Assembly (NCBI GenBank): GCA_938020525.1
Contig: CALIHW010000103.1
Span: 21,579-85,578, forward strand
DNA: 64,000 nt
Source of the DNA: an uncultured Granulosicoccaceae bacterium
Lineage (GTDB): Bacteria; Pseudomonadota; Gammaproteobacteria; Granulosicoccales; Granulosicoccaceae
Direction: 5' to 3'
The notes under the pieces were generated by a model. It saw nothing but the letters and a program-made list of their open reading frames with translations. It had not been told where the DNA came from and did no database searches. This document shows, piece by piece, positions 38,001-48,200 of this stretch. A program made the translations under genes and the position numbers. Numbering within the stretch: the first letter of the stretch is position 1; each line of letters begins with the position of its first letter.

Positions 38001-38582
38001 TACCAGGAGCAACAGCAGCGCAAGGAGTACCTCGATGAGCAGTATAAAGATATAACCGAAGCACTCGAGACTCTGGAAGATGCAATAGGCAAGATTGATC
38101 GTGAAACCAAAGCCATGTTCCGTGAAACCTTTGACGCTGTAAATGGCAAGCTGCAGGAACTCTTTCCGCGTCTATTTGGTGGTGGTCAGGCCAAGCTTGA
38201 ACTCACCAGTGAAGACTTACTGGAAGCAGGTGTTGCAGTGATGGCGCGTCCACCTGGCAAACGGGTAAGCAGCATTCAGTTGCTCTCTGGTGGTGAGAAA
38301 GCACTGACGGCAGTGGCGCTAGTTTTTGCATTCTTTCATCTGCGGCCGTCACCCTTTTGTATGCTCGATGAGGTCGATGCGCCACTGGATGATGCCAATG
38401 TCGCGCGCTTTGCGAAAATGGTTGAAGAAATGTCCAGTCAGGTGCAGTTTATCTTCATCACGCACAACAAAGTCACCATGGAGCTTAGCAACCAGCTCAT
38501 GGGTGTCACCATGCAAGAGCCAGGTGTTTCGAGGCTTGTTTCTGTGGATGTCGATGAGGCCGTGGAGCTGGCGGTAGCGTAA
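35037..38582 (+). CDS. smc: SMC, chromosome segregation ATPase
   Basis: SMC is the condensin subunit that compacts and aligns newly replicated chromosomes, with ScpA and ScpB as partners. The 1181-residue product has the normal plan: N-terminal ATPase half with Walker A GPNGCGKSN at 31-39, coiled coil (about 170-500), hinge (about 510-680), second coiled coil, and C-terminal half with the ABC signature LLSGGEKAL near 1083 and Walker B CMLDEVDAPLDD near 1108. The hinge carries a hydrophilic insertion of about 25 residues (578-604) rich in Gln, Pro, Asp and Lys, coded by short near-repeats (GQPDGQPKDQPKDQ). zipA follows, as in many Gammaproteobacteria that keep SMC instead of MukB. Confidence 0.97.
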   Translation: MRLSKIKLAGFKSFVDPTTVQLSTNLTGIVGPNGCGKSNTIDAVRWVMGESSAKHLRGASMSDVIFSGSSSRKPVGQASVELVFDNSEGKLEGQYSAYAEIALKRQVTRDGQSQYFLNGTKCRRRDITDIFLGTGLGPRSYAIIEQGMISRLIDAKPEEMRVYLEEAAGISKYKERRRETENRIRHTRDNLDRLNDLREEVEKQLEKLQRQSRTAEKYKTLKIDEKKYRSELLGLRWREYHDALNSFDERLEERTNNVASADEARAEAEENIATMREKRKEVEGELNEVQAKFYAVGADITRAEQSIQHAREEREKRSRELQRIEEESAEIKTNIENDEERIKEVEVALADAGPTIERVQREQEEATESYEQAESDFQDALATWEELSADHSEQETISQVEQARLEELKKKVADLKLRDERLQREKGELSERGSDSALNTLISEQQAKNTEELALRTQLDNAGKSLAQVREKVIQAAQSLDVKRTKLQSSSGRLSSLQALQQAATGGSEKKKIEWLEKNGLADAPPLLKLLDIDKGWEKAIEAVLGDFLDAVCVDDYDALSKKLGNLPQSGINVVKDGVRGDSPEGQPDGQPKDQPKDQAEERWLATMVSSRAGIAELMHGVTICETTEEAFEARDSLSAGESVVTKDGLWMGRHWLCVRSDDGSGSVLERQEELDTLVEQIRLLKDDISSLEAEHEQYKQQVVERENNRDKLQTLINTRHREISTIAGKIESARAQIDQAGERATKVDAELEEIEAVTARSDREHQEASRRSEEAEKRLHQLQQQLAEMDERRLQGRTLRDDARQKLDHVRQSGQATIVKLESMKSGRESIEQNRERMQRQLTQLEVRRSELDQQQQPDNNEIEQLKTEHLALLRSRSEVESLLQAARKQLEEHDIQQRTQEQNRHRLEQQAQQARELLQQVNMESQESRVRLKTIDEQLTEAGVDREELMPTIPEEATVKEWAEHLAEVERKIQRLGPINLAAIEEYQEQQQRKEYLDEQYKDITEALETLEDAIGKIDRETKAMFRETFDAVNGKLQELFPRLFGGGQAKLELTSEDLLEAGVAVMARPPGKRVSSIQLLSGGEKALTAVALVFAFFHLRPSPFCMLDEVDAPLDDANVARFAKMVEEMSSQVQFIFITHNKVTMELSNQLMGVTMQEPGVSRLVSVDVDEAVELAVA

Positions 38583-38697
38583 AGCTATGGAACGTGCCAA
38601 AAATTGGTATATCAGTGGGGAATAGGATTTAGTGGGGTGTTGTTTCTACTAGCCCATTTGTAACCTTAAATGCAGTTACTGTGATCGACGCGCAAAA

Positions 38698-38716
38698 GTT
38701 AGTTTTGTAAACTAAC
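38698..38716 (+). promoter_or_regulatory. Perfect hairpin between smc and zipA
   Basis: GTTAGTTT (38698-38705) and AAACTAAC (38709-38716) form an 8-bp stem with a three-base loop. It is 36 bases before the zipA start. Without a T-tract it is more likely a regulatory or stabilising element. Confidence 0.4.
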
Positions 38717-38751
38717 CGTTACCTCTACCTAATCAAGAAAGGATGGTGCGC

Positions 38752-39807
38752 ATGGAATTCTTCCGCTGGATTCTGATTGCTGCCGGGATAGTTTTGCTGG
38801 CTGTTGCATTCCTGATGAACCGCAGCAAGACGCCAAGTTCATTTCGCCGTACGAATATCGCCAAACCGGTTGTCAAAGACACAAGCGTTGGCGATATGCC
38901 TGAGCCCGCTTACGACCCATTGCGAAATGATTTTAGTGTGGACTCTTCAACTGTAGATCAGTACGAATCATCTGATGACATGAAGGGATATTCGGATGAG
39001 CAAATTTTTAATGAGCTAGGGGTCGATGAGCTAGTGGTTAGTGAGCTAGGAGTTAACGATCATCCAGATTCGCAAGCAAATTACGAATCCGAATCGTTCT
39101 CACCCACGTCAGCTGCAAGCGATGACTTCGAAGAAATTGATATCGCCCTTGATAGTGAGTCTTCTGGTAGCCGATCAAGAGATGAAAGTCCGGCCAGAGA
39201 AACGGCCAGAGAAACGGCCAGTGAATCAGCCAGAGAGACGGCCAAAGTAACGAGTTTCGCAAGTGCTGTACAGGCTGCCAATGCTCAGGATGAACTTGTG
39301 GCCGCAGACATTGATGATCTCGATAATAATTTTTACGAAGAATTCGAGGCTTATGCCGGGCCGGTGCAGTTGGAAGAGTTCGAAGAAAAACTCGTGTCGA
39401 TTCATGTGGTCGCGCTGAGTGGTCGCAGGTTTTATGGCAACGATCTCAAATCGCTTTTTGATAAGCATGGGTACAAGTTTGGTCGAATGTCGCTTTACCA
39501 TTGTACGCTTGAAGGAGAAAAAGTTTTCTCAGTAGCCAATATGGTTAAGCCAGGTACATTTAACGAAGACCAAATGCGCATCTTCGAAACTCCCGGCATC
39601 ACGCTCTTTATGCGCTTGCCTATAGAACTGGATTCTGGTGTTGCTTTTGACTTTCTGCTTCAGGAAGCCAAAGAGCTTGCAGCAGAGCTTGATGGTCAGC
39701 TACGCGATGGCAATCGGAATCCCCTCAGCGAGCAGACGATTCAACACATGCGGGAGGACATACAGCAATATGTATTTCGTACCAAGCGGTTATTGCAGCC
39801 AGTCTAG
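38752..39807 (+). CDS. zipA: ZipA, cell division protein
   Basis: ZipA tethers FtsZ to the inner membrane in the early divisome. The 351-residue product starts with MEFFRWILIAAGIVLLAVAFL, one N-out transmembrane helix, then a long acidic, poorly ordered linker and the C-terminal FtsZ-binding domain (about 215-345; VSIHVVALSGRRFYG, FGRMSLYHC, PGITLFMRLP). I chose ATG 38752 since AAAGGA (38738-38743) is eight bases before it; ATG 38743 overlaps that site. The linker has a short tandem repeat (RETARETASESARETAK, about 39193-39243). ligA, the usual next gene, is absent; the TAG stop directly touches an inverted-repeat element. Confidence 0.94.
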   Translation: MEFFRWILIAAGIVLLAVAFLMNRSKTPSSFRRTNIAKPVVKDTSVGDMPEPAYDPLRNDFSVDSSTVDQYESSDDMKGYSDEQIFNELGVDELVVSELGVNDHPDSQANYESESFSPTSAASDDFEEIDIALDSESSGSRSRDESPARETARETASESARETAKVTSFASAVQAANAQDELVAADIDDLDNNFYEEFEAYAGPVQLEEFEEKLVSIHVVALSGRRFYGNDLKSLFDKHGYKFGRMSLYHCTLEGEKVFSVANMVKPGTFNEDQMRIFETPGITLFMRLPIELDSGVAFDFLLQEAKELAAELDGQLRDGNRNPLSEQTIQHMREDIQQYVFRTKRLLQPV

Positions 39808-40130
39808 CCCGGTTTATTCATGAGGATTGGCGTCCAGGCTAGATTGGTGGTGTGCGGGTATCAAAATTAAGGCTGGTAGCTTTTTATTTCCTCATGCCTT
39901 TTATAGCGAATTTGATATCAGCTCATATGGGTCTTTCTGCCGTCGGAGATTACTAGCCCGGTTTGTTCGTGAAATGGCGAGCATAGCGCGCAGAGCATTG
40001 GTTTCACAGGGTATTTTCTTCTCGCGTTCCATGTTTTCATTTACTTGGCTTACTGATTTTTGCAAGAGAAAAAATTCGCTGTGGAATCTAGGATGAAGCG
40101 GAATGCCGTCATTTTCATGAATAAACCGGG
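39808..40130. mobile_element. 323-bp element bounded by perfect 16-bp inverted repeats
   Basis: CCCGGTTTATTCATGA (39808-39823) and its exact reverse complement TCATGAATAAACCGGG (40115-40130) border the segment. A third, diverged copy of the end, CCCGGTTTGTTCGTGA followed by AATGGCGAGC, lies inside at 39957. No transposase is encoded. The left end touches the TAG stop of zipA, and a possible short duplication (CTAG left, TTAG right) borders it. This fits a MITE or the decayed ends of an insertion sequence. The family was not identified. Confidence 0.6.
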
Positions 40131-40172
40131 TTAGGTGCCTATCACATGACCTTAACCAGTGCCGCTTTTGTC

Positions 40173-40495
40173 ATTCTCCCCGGGGAGAATCCGGCATGTA
40201 GTTTGCGCCGGACGAGGGGTGTGTCTGGTTAGATTTTCAATAAGACTTCGAGCTTAAATTTTGAATTCATTGCCAGAACTATCCCTATCCCAATGCAAAC
40301 TACGCATTGGACTCTCCCGCAGGGAGAGTGACTTTAAATCGCACCTACGCTCTTCAATTTTTAAATCGGAAAACCTGTAAAGGCTATTACGACACCCTCC
40401 CGAGAGGGAGAATGGCTATTTTGGGGCGTCGTTTAAGCCCAGTTGTTTGCCACTCGACACCCTCCCGCTTGCGGGAGGGTCAGCGTCTAACGCTG
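40173..40495. repeat. Cluster of small GC-rich palindromes before glyA
   Basis: Six stem-loops lie in 320 bases. They are the 18-bp palindrome ATTCTCCCCGGGGAGAAT (40173-40190), CCAATGC/GCATTGG (40290-40310), ACTCTCCC/GGGAGAGT (40311-40329), CTCCC/GGGAG (40397-40410), ACCCTCCCGC/GCGGGAGGGT with a TT loop (40459-40480) and CAGCGT/ACGCTG (40481-40495). Four share the core CTCCC-n-GGGAG. This looks like a group of REP-type dispersed palindromes in the 737-base space without genes between zipA and glyA. Confidence 0.65.
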
Positions 40496-40544
40496 AGGAG
40501 GGGCGCTGGGGAAGGTTATGACCGCTCAGAATACTCAAACCAGA

Positions 40545-41819
40545 TCAGGTGTAAATCGGAAACTTACCCGTCAAATCCAGCACTCGAGCTTTGACTGCTT
40601 TCTCAACGTCACCATTACCTGCCTCGCCGTTCTGTGCGAGCCCGTCAAGCACCTCGATAATCATCTCTCCCACCTGGGTAAATTCAGCAGTACCGAAACC
40701 ACGTGATGTTGCAGCTGGAGTGCCGAGGCGAACACCGGAGGTTACAAACGGCGATTCCGGATCAAACGGAATGCCGTTCTTGTTGCAAGTGATACCGGCT
40801 CTACCCAACGATGCTTCGGCAGCCTTCCCGGTCAGCTTCTTAGCAGTCAGGTCTACCAACAGTACGTGTGTATCAGTGCCACCTGAGACCAGATTCAAGC
40901 CACCGGCATTTATCGCATCTGACAATGCATGCGCATTATCAAGAATCGATTGTGCATACTGCTTGAACTCCGGACGCAATGCCTCGCCAAATGCCACTGC
41001 TTTGGCTGCAATCACATGCATCAAAGGCCCACCCTGCAGACCGGGGAATACTGAAGAGTTAATCTTCTTACCAAGCTCGACGTCGTTAGACAGGATCATT
41101 CCGCCACGTGGGCCACGAAGAGTTTTGTGCGTTGTGGTGGTCACAACATCCGCATGGTCAAGCGGATTCGGATGCACCCCACCGGCGACCAAACCGGCAA
41201 AGTGCGCCATATCAACCATCAGTTTTGCGCCAACCGAATCTGCGATTTCTCGAAACTTTTTAAAATCGATGATGCGCGGATACGCAGAACCACCGGCAAT
41301 AATAAGTTTCGGCTTGTGCTCTGTTGCCATCTGTTGCACTTCGTTAAAGTCTATCTGGTGGGTTTGCTTGTCGACCGCATAGGACACAGCGTTAAACCAC
41401 TTGCCAGACTGATTCACCGGAGAGCCGTGCGTAAGGTGTCCACCAGCGGCAAGGTCAAGACCCATAAAGGTATCACCCGGCTCAAGCAAGACCTGGAAAA
41501 CGGCCTGGTTGGCTTGTGCACCGGAGTGAGGTTGCACGTTGACAAACTCACAGTTAAACAAGTTTTTGGCGCGTTCAAGCGCCAATTCTTCGGCAACATC
41601 CACATGCTCACAACCACCGTAGTACCGCCGTCCCGGGTAACCTTCCGCATACTTGTTTGTCATCACAGACCCCTGAGCCTGCATCACTGCATTCGAGACA
41701 ATGTTCTCAGAGGCAATCAACTCGATCTCGTGCTGCTGTCTCTTGAGTTCGTCCGCAATTGCAGCTGCCAGCTCTGGATCGCGCGTTGTCACGTCTTCGC
41801 TAAAAAACTTATCAGACAT
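40545..41819 (-). CDS. glyA: Serine hydroxymethyltransferase
   Basis: GlyA is the PLP enzyme that interconverts serine and glycine and makes 5,10-methylene-tetrahydrofolate. The 424-residue product has family length. The PLP lysine is Lys232 in [14 protein letters not shown]. Other conserved parts are [29 protein letters not shown] and [14 protein letters not shown]. It is alone on the minus strand with a 410-base gap to the giant gene that starts in the opposite direction. Confidence 0.97.
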   Translation of the reverse strand: MSDKFFSEDVTTRDPELAAAIADELKRQQHEIELIASENIVSNAVMQAQGSVMTNKYAEGYPGRRYYGGCEHVDVAEELALERAKNLFNCEFVNVQPHSGAQANQAVFQVLLEPGDTFMGLDLAAGGHLTHGSPVNQSGKWFNAVSYAVDKQTHQIDFNEVQQMATEHKPKLIIAGGSAYPRIIDFKKFREIADSVGAKLMVDMAHFAGLVAGGVHPNPLDHADVVTTTTHKTLRGPRGGMILSNDVELGKKINSSVFPGLQGGPLMHVIAAKAVAFGEALRPEFKQYAQSILDNAHALSDAINAGGLNLVSGGTDTHVLLVDLTAKKLTGKAAEASLGRAGITCNKNGIPFDPESPFVTSGVRLGTPAATSRGFGTAEFTQVGEMIIEVLDGLAQNGEAGNGDVEKAVKARVLDLTGKFPIYT

Positions 41820-42229
41820 AGGGTTCTCTTGGGTAAAGGTATGGATGATGGGGCAGCTGCATGAAGTTCGCCCAGCCTGTTTACAGCTTTAGCCGGACAC
41901 TGCCAATCCCGCAACCATAGCTCATTACTCTGCCCTTAGAAATGTAGCATCATCGCGGTTTCGCGATTGAGCATACCGGGGCCGGCGCCAGACAAGATGC
42001 CTGGCCAATCCGAAGTGCTCGGTCAAACAGAAGCTCGACTCACTGCCAGCCGTGATGGTCACAAGCTCGAGCCAATAACCTGGCAGATTTGTAGCTAAAG
42101 CTCTACCCTTGCCAATCGTGACTGCACGGTAGTTAGTCCTCATTTTTCAAAATGTTACCGTGTATTTCTTACTATTTTCTTAACAGCGGTCGATAGCAAC
42201 CATGCATACGTGAATTCATAAAGCGCATA
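41820..42229. other. 410-base intergenic region upstream of glyA and the giant gene
   Basis: This region separates divergent glyA and the 4025-codon gene and must hold both promoters; I find no convincing -35/-10 pair. A perfect stem ATCGCG/CGCGAT with a GTTT loop lies at 41952-41967. A 72-codon frame on the minus strand (41925-42143) has no recognisable features and is not called. Confidence 0.5.
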
Positions 42230-45200
42230 GTGAAAGGAAACAAGAACAAAGGCAAAAACGCCCGCGGCATCCCAATCATTGAGGCTCTGTCAAACCGCGT
42301 GCTGTTTTCAGCAGACCCTCTGGGCTTAAGCGACAGCTTGCTAGCCGGAGGTTCCGACGCGCCTGAATCAATGCCAGAATCAACGCCGGCAACATTGCTA
42401 GATATCGCGTTCGACACAACGGTGGCAGCCACCTCGGAACCTGTGCGCTCTACTGAGCTTGTTATCATTGACACAACGGTACCTGACTTTCATCGAGTCA
42501 TTGACTCCCTCAGCCACGATTCGCCGCAAACCGATTTCATCATTCGAACGTTGCATAGCACCCAGTCGATCGAGCATGTAGATTCTTTGCTGTCAGATTA
42601 CACCAATCTGACAGGCATACATTTTATCACTCACGGCACAGACGCGACTCTGCGGTTGGGTACAACCAGTATAGATAACGATAACATCGCGCAACATCAG
42701 AACAGTTTCAGCAACTGGGGAGATGCACTTTCAGAGCACGGCGATATACTTTTTTACGGCTGCAACTTTGCAGAGACAGATGATGGCAAAGCTCTGGTGA
42801 ACGCAATTGCCCAAGCAACCAATGCAGATGTCAGCGCCAGTGTTGATTGGACAGGTCACGACAGCTTAAATGCAAACTGGCAACTCGAATATTCAACCGG
42901 CCTGATAGAGTCGAACACCCAACATATCGCAGACTCATTGCAACACTGGGAATCAGTGCTCGCAGCGATAACCGTAGACACGTTCAATGATCTGGTAGAC
43001 GCACCTGACCTTAGCTCAATTAGCGCGTTACTCAATAGTGCTCAGGGACCAGGACCAGACGGATTCATATCGCTCCGAGAAGCAGTGATAGCTGCCAACG
43101 CAGAGCCTGATGCTGATGTGATCTATCTGTCCTCAGGCACTTATACACTCAATGCGCCAATCGACCCGGCGTTACCCGACGCGTATCACGGTGATCTTAA
43201 TATTAATAATCCGGTCACCATCATTGGAACCGGAACCGACGCTGCCTCCGGTACAACCATAGACGGTGAAAATCGCGATCGGATAATGAGTATCTTCCAG
43301 GCTGACACCGTATCGCTTCAGTCCCTGACACTGCAAAACGGACAAGCGTCAGACTCCGGTGGTGCCCTGTATGTCTTAGAGACAGACGTAACAGTCGAAT
43401 CAGTGAACATACTAGACAACAAAGCTCCTGCTGGAGCAGGAGTTTTTCTGGACAACTCTGATGCCTACCTTAATGACCTCACTGTTGCATTCAACGATGC
43501 AAGCCAACAGGGAGGCGGTATATACATCAACAACTCAACCGTCCACGGCTACCAGCTCGACATAAACAACAACCGCGCAAGCAACATCGCCCTTACGGGG
43601 CAAGGCGGCGGTATATTCGTTAATGGATTACTTTACCTCGACGCAAGCAACGTTGAAGATAACTTCTCCGGGCTAGGTGGTGGTTTATATGTTAACGGCG
43701 AACTGCGGATGTCCGACAACACAGTAAGTTACAACACCGCGCGGTTTGATGGTGGGGGCATCTACAGCAACGGAGCCAGCTATGCCGATCGAAGCCTGAT
43801 TGCATACAACACTGCCGATGGTGGTGCCGGGGTACTTAACAGAGGATTTACCCAGTTGCAGGACACAACACTGGCCTGGAACGCATCCACCAGTTTCGGC
43901 GCTGCAGTTAAGAGCATCGCAGGTGATACCCAGCTTTACCGTTCGACTATTGCAGATAACACGTCACCCTCGCCTGGAGCTGCACTCTATCTTGACCCAG
44001 GTGCTAATATTGGTATTCAGGGAACGCTGATCGCACGCAATGGTGCAAGCAACACTATTCACCAGGATGTAATGTCCAATGGCTTCAACCTCACCGATAG
44101 TGTCATTGTTAATCCACATGCAAGTGATCAACAGTTAACCTCTACTGGCCTAGACACAGCTCTGACTGACAATGGTGGTAGTGTTCAAACCTACGCACTA
44201 CAGCAAAACAGTCAGGCAATCGATGCTGGCGCTTTAATTGATACCAATGCTGATCAACAAATTGTTGATGCCACCGGGGCTGCACGTGACAGCACCGCGG
44301 ACATTGGTGCTTATGAATTTCGCCAATCAACGCCACAGGCACCATTCTGGTACGGGCCATCAATATCAACTAACCAGGGATTAGTGCTCAGCGAAGACAG
44401 CACGGTTGCAATCAACTTCAACAATTTGATGGCAACTGATCCTGATACCACGCCCGACAATATACATTTCACAGTAACTTCTCTCCCGGCTAACGGTGAG
44501 TTGAGAGTCGATGGTGCACCTGTTACTGCAACAAACAGCACCTTCACACAGGCAGATATCTCTGCCGGTAAAGTTATCTATCAAAACCTGGGTACCCCAG
44601 GGCCAGATAATTTTTCGTTTTTCGTCACTGATGATAACCACACCGGTCAAGTGAAAGTATTCAACATTGATGTAACGGCTGTTAACGACGCACCAGTATT
44701 AGATAACTCAGCAACATTTTATCTCGACTCTACCCTGGTTAATATCACAAACACACCAGGCAATTCCGTCAATGTTATACTGCAATCGGTCGGTGTTGAT
44801 GCGATAACAGATACTGACTCCACTGCGCTTGAGGGAATTGCAATAATTGCCGCCGATGAGACCAACGGTAGCTGGCAATTCAAAGCCAATCCTGGTGATG
44901 CAAGTTGGTCGCCAATCACCTCAGCGTCAACAGGAGTTGTATGGGATCAGAACGCACTGCTGCTAAAGCCTTCATCACTAGTACGGTTTGTTCCGAATAC
45001 AGATTTTATTGGCCAGGCAACAATTGATTTCCGCGCTCATGACTGGACACCTGCCCCTGGCCAACCCGCAGGCACTCACTTCAATATTCAGAACTCTGGT
45101 TTCGGTGGTGCTAGTTCCAATAGTGCCGCCGTAGGCACAGCAGCTATCAATGTAGAAGATACCCGCCCTACCCTGAGTACGATAGAGATTGCCAACGCGC

Positions 45201-48200
45201 AACACCTGGAGAACAGCCCAACCGGCATCACCGGTAGCCTGTCGATCATCGACGCAGATAGTCCTGTTCTTCAATCAGCAACTGCGACTATTACCGCAGG
45301 CCTGAGTTCAAACGAAGATCAACTTACTTTTTCCAATACCAGTAGTATCGCAGGTAACTACAACCCGGTGACTGGTGTACTGACAATGACAGGCGCTGCC
45401 AGTATTGCAGAATATCAAAACGCGCTGCGGTTAGTTCAATACAACAATACCAGCGATGTACCTCAAACGCATGCAAGAACGATATCCTTTACTGTCAACG
45501 ACGGCACAGAGGACAGCAACCCGTTATCCAGAAGTATCGATATCCTAGCGGTTAACGATAGACCCGCTATCGTTAACCTCAATGCTAGTCAAACATATTT
45601 CCCTGATAATGGCCCTGTATATCTTGACACTTCTGTATCGGTGCAGGACCCAGAGCTCGACAGCCTGAATGGCGGCGCAGGAAACTACAGCGGCGCATCA
45701 CTGACTGTTGGTCGATCTGATCCTGATGATCGTTTCTATCTCGACTCCGCGCCATTGGATTCGTCGACCAATGTAGTCATGCATAACGGGGCCGTTATTG
45801 CTGGATATTCAATTAGCAACGGTAATCTGGAGATAACATTCACTGACGCCGATGGCTTAGCACCGACATCACAAACGGTAAACAATCTGATACGCCTGAT
45901 CGGATATTCAAATCCCAACAGCACCGACTCATCATCTATTTATCTGAGCGTTGCGCTAAATGACGGAAATACAGGCGCACAAGGCCTGGGAGGAGAACAA
46001 GTAGATACGGACCCGATCACACTAAATGTCTTAATTTCATCGCCTCCGCCCACCATCTCAGCACCCATCAGTTTTGAAACCGACGAGGATGTGCCATTCG
46101 CTTTCACACTATCTGATCAATTTTTTATAGACCACGGCAATAGCGAAGACTACCCACAGCGTGCAGTTCTTAGAGCCAGTAATGGTGTACTGTCAGTGCA
46201 ACACCCAGGTAATGCTGTGGTAACAGGTAACAGCGACAAATCACTTTTAACCATCGAGGGCACGAGAAGTGAGATAAACAACGCGCTAGCCAGCCTGGTA
46301 TACACACCCAACCCCGACTACAACAGCAACGGGGAGACAACCGATCTAATCAATATCTGGTTATCGCGAAATATAAACCAACAAGGATTGTACTGGTTCA
46401 GCGATAACCAGGCCACTGACTACAACGCAACCACATCAAACCATGGCACGTTCATCGATAATGCCACGGTGACAACAGGTCCCTCAGGTGAAAAATACCT
46501 GACCCTCAATGGAGACGGCGATGCCGTGTCAATACCCACGGACTTCGGGATCTCAGATGTATTTTCAATAAGAGCACGAATAAATATTTCACAGCCCAAC
46601 CCGCTTGGCGCAGGTGAGATGACGATCATTTCAATAGGTGACTCAATTGCTCTGACGCTAAACACAGAAAACAATCAGTTATCCGGCAGTTACAAATCCA
46701 GCGCAGGTGACTATCGTGAGACAACTGCTACGGATGTAAATTTGGTTACTGGCCGTTGGCATGACCTACACTATACGGTCGATACTGTAGCTGGCACGCA
46801 GGCCTTGTACGTAGATGGCACACTAATACAAGAGACAAACTATACCGCAGATCTGCTTCTGGACGATCCTGCGGCAACCACGACACTAGGGGCATCACCC
46901 GGAAGCACGCCTAACTATTTTTACGGAAATATGGATAGCATCGGTGTTTATATAGATACGTTTAGTAAAGACACCATCGAAGGAATTACAGCAAGGGCGT
47001 TTTCTACTGCGAATCATGTACATTTTATCGTCCACCCAGTTAATGACAAACCGGTGCTGGATCTTGATATCAGCAACGCAGCCCACAATCATTTCACTAG
47101 CGAATTTATTGAAGGTAACGGACCAGTTGCAATAACGGGGACCACCGCAATAAGCGATATCGACAATACAACTATCACCGAAATGGTAGTCAGCATCACA
47201 AATGCTCAGGATGCGGGCAATGAAACAATACAAGCGACTATCCCGGACGGATGGGTCCAAACATACAGCAACGATAAACTGACTATAGTTCCAGACACTT
47301 CCACCACGGCAATGGTGCCTGCCACCCATAGCAACTGGTCGACTGTAGTAGAGTCACTTACCTATTTAAATACCAGTCTTGATCCTGATAGCACGCCACG
47401 CGAGATTACCTTGCAAATCTCCGATGGCAGTGACACTAACAACCCACTTGCTATATCCACAATAAGTATCCAGACCGACAATAAGGCACCCGTTTTGGCA
47501 ACTATCGAAACAATGCCTGCATTCTTCATTGAGAACGGGCCTGCAGTCGGTATCACAGGTAACTTGCAACTGACCGACGTCGATGATATCGATATTGAAT
47601 CTGCCACCATCTCCATCAGTAACAACTACAACCCAAGTGAAGATGTTCTTTCCCTGTCAGCACAAGCCAACATCAGCTCAAACTTTGATGCAGCTAGCGG
47701 TACGCTTACGTTAACCGGTCCGGCACTGAAGTCAGAGTTCGAAGCCGCACTTCACTCAGTGAATTACTACAACACCAGTGAGAACCGATCAGATCTGGTT
47801 AGAACCGTTGAATTTCGCGTAAACGACGGTGATGTCGATAGCAATGTATTGACCCGAGATATCGAGATTATACCAGTCAATGATCCGCCTGTTGTGTCAG
47901 CCAATACGGGGGCAAGTTCTGTAGTAGGCGGAACAGCAGCAATAGACAGCACCATGCTGAGCGAGGCAGATCCTGATGATACTGGCGTTGGCTTAACTTA
48001 CAACATCACATCATCTGCCAACGGTAAAGTAGAACTCAGCAGTGCACCGGGTGTATCGATCAGTGCATTTACCCAGGCAGATATAGAAGCAGGACTGGTC
48101 AGATTTATACACGATGGTCTATCTATCCAGAACGGAAGCTTTGATTTTAGCCTCGCCGACGGTGGTGAGGATGGGGCACAACCGGCGGCAGGCACTTTTG

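Noticed and set aside
39827..40096. 89-codon plus-strand frame after zipA
   Set aside because: It is made up of the inverted-repeat element and has no family features or ribosome site.
40307..40594. 95-codon frame across the palindrome cluster
   Set aside because: It reads through several hairpins and overlaps the end of glyA; no protein features.
41925..42143. 72-codon minus-strand frame upstream of the giant gene
   Set aside because: No recognisable motif, ribosome site or conserved context.
41820..42229. dif or replication-terminus site near the composition change
   Set aside because: I searched by eye for the gammaproteobacterial dif pattern here and in 39808-40544 and did not find it.
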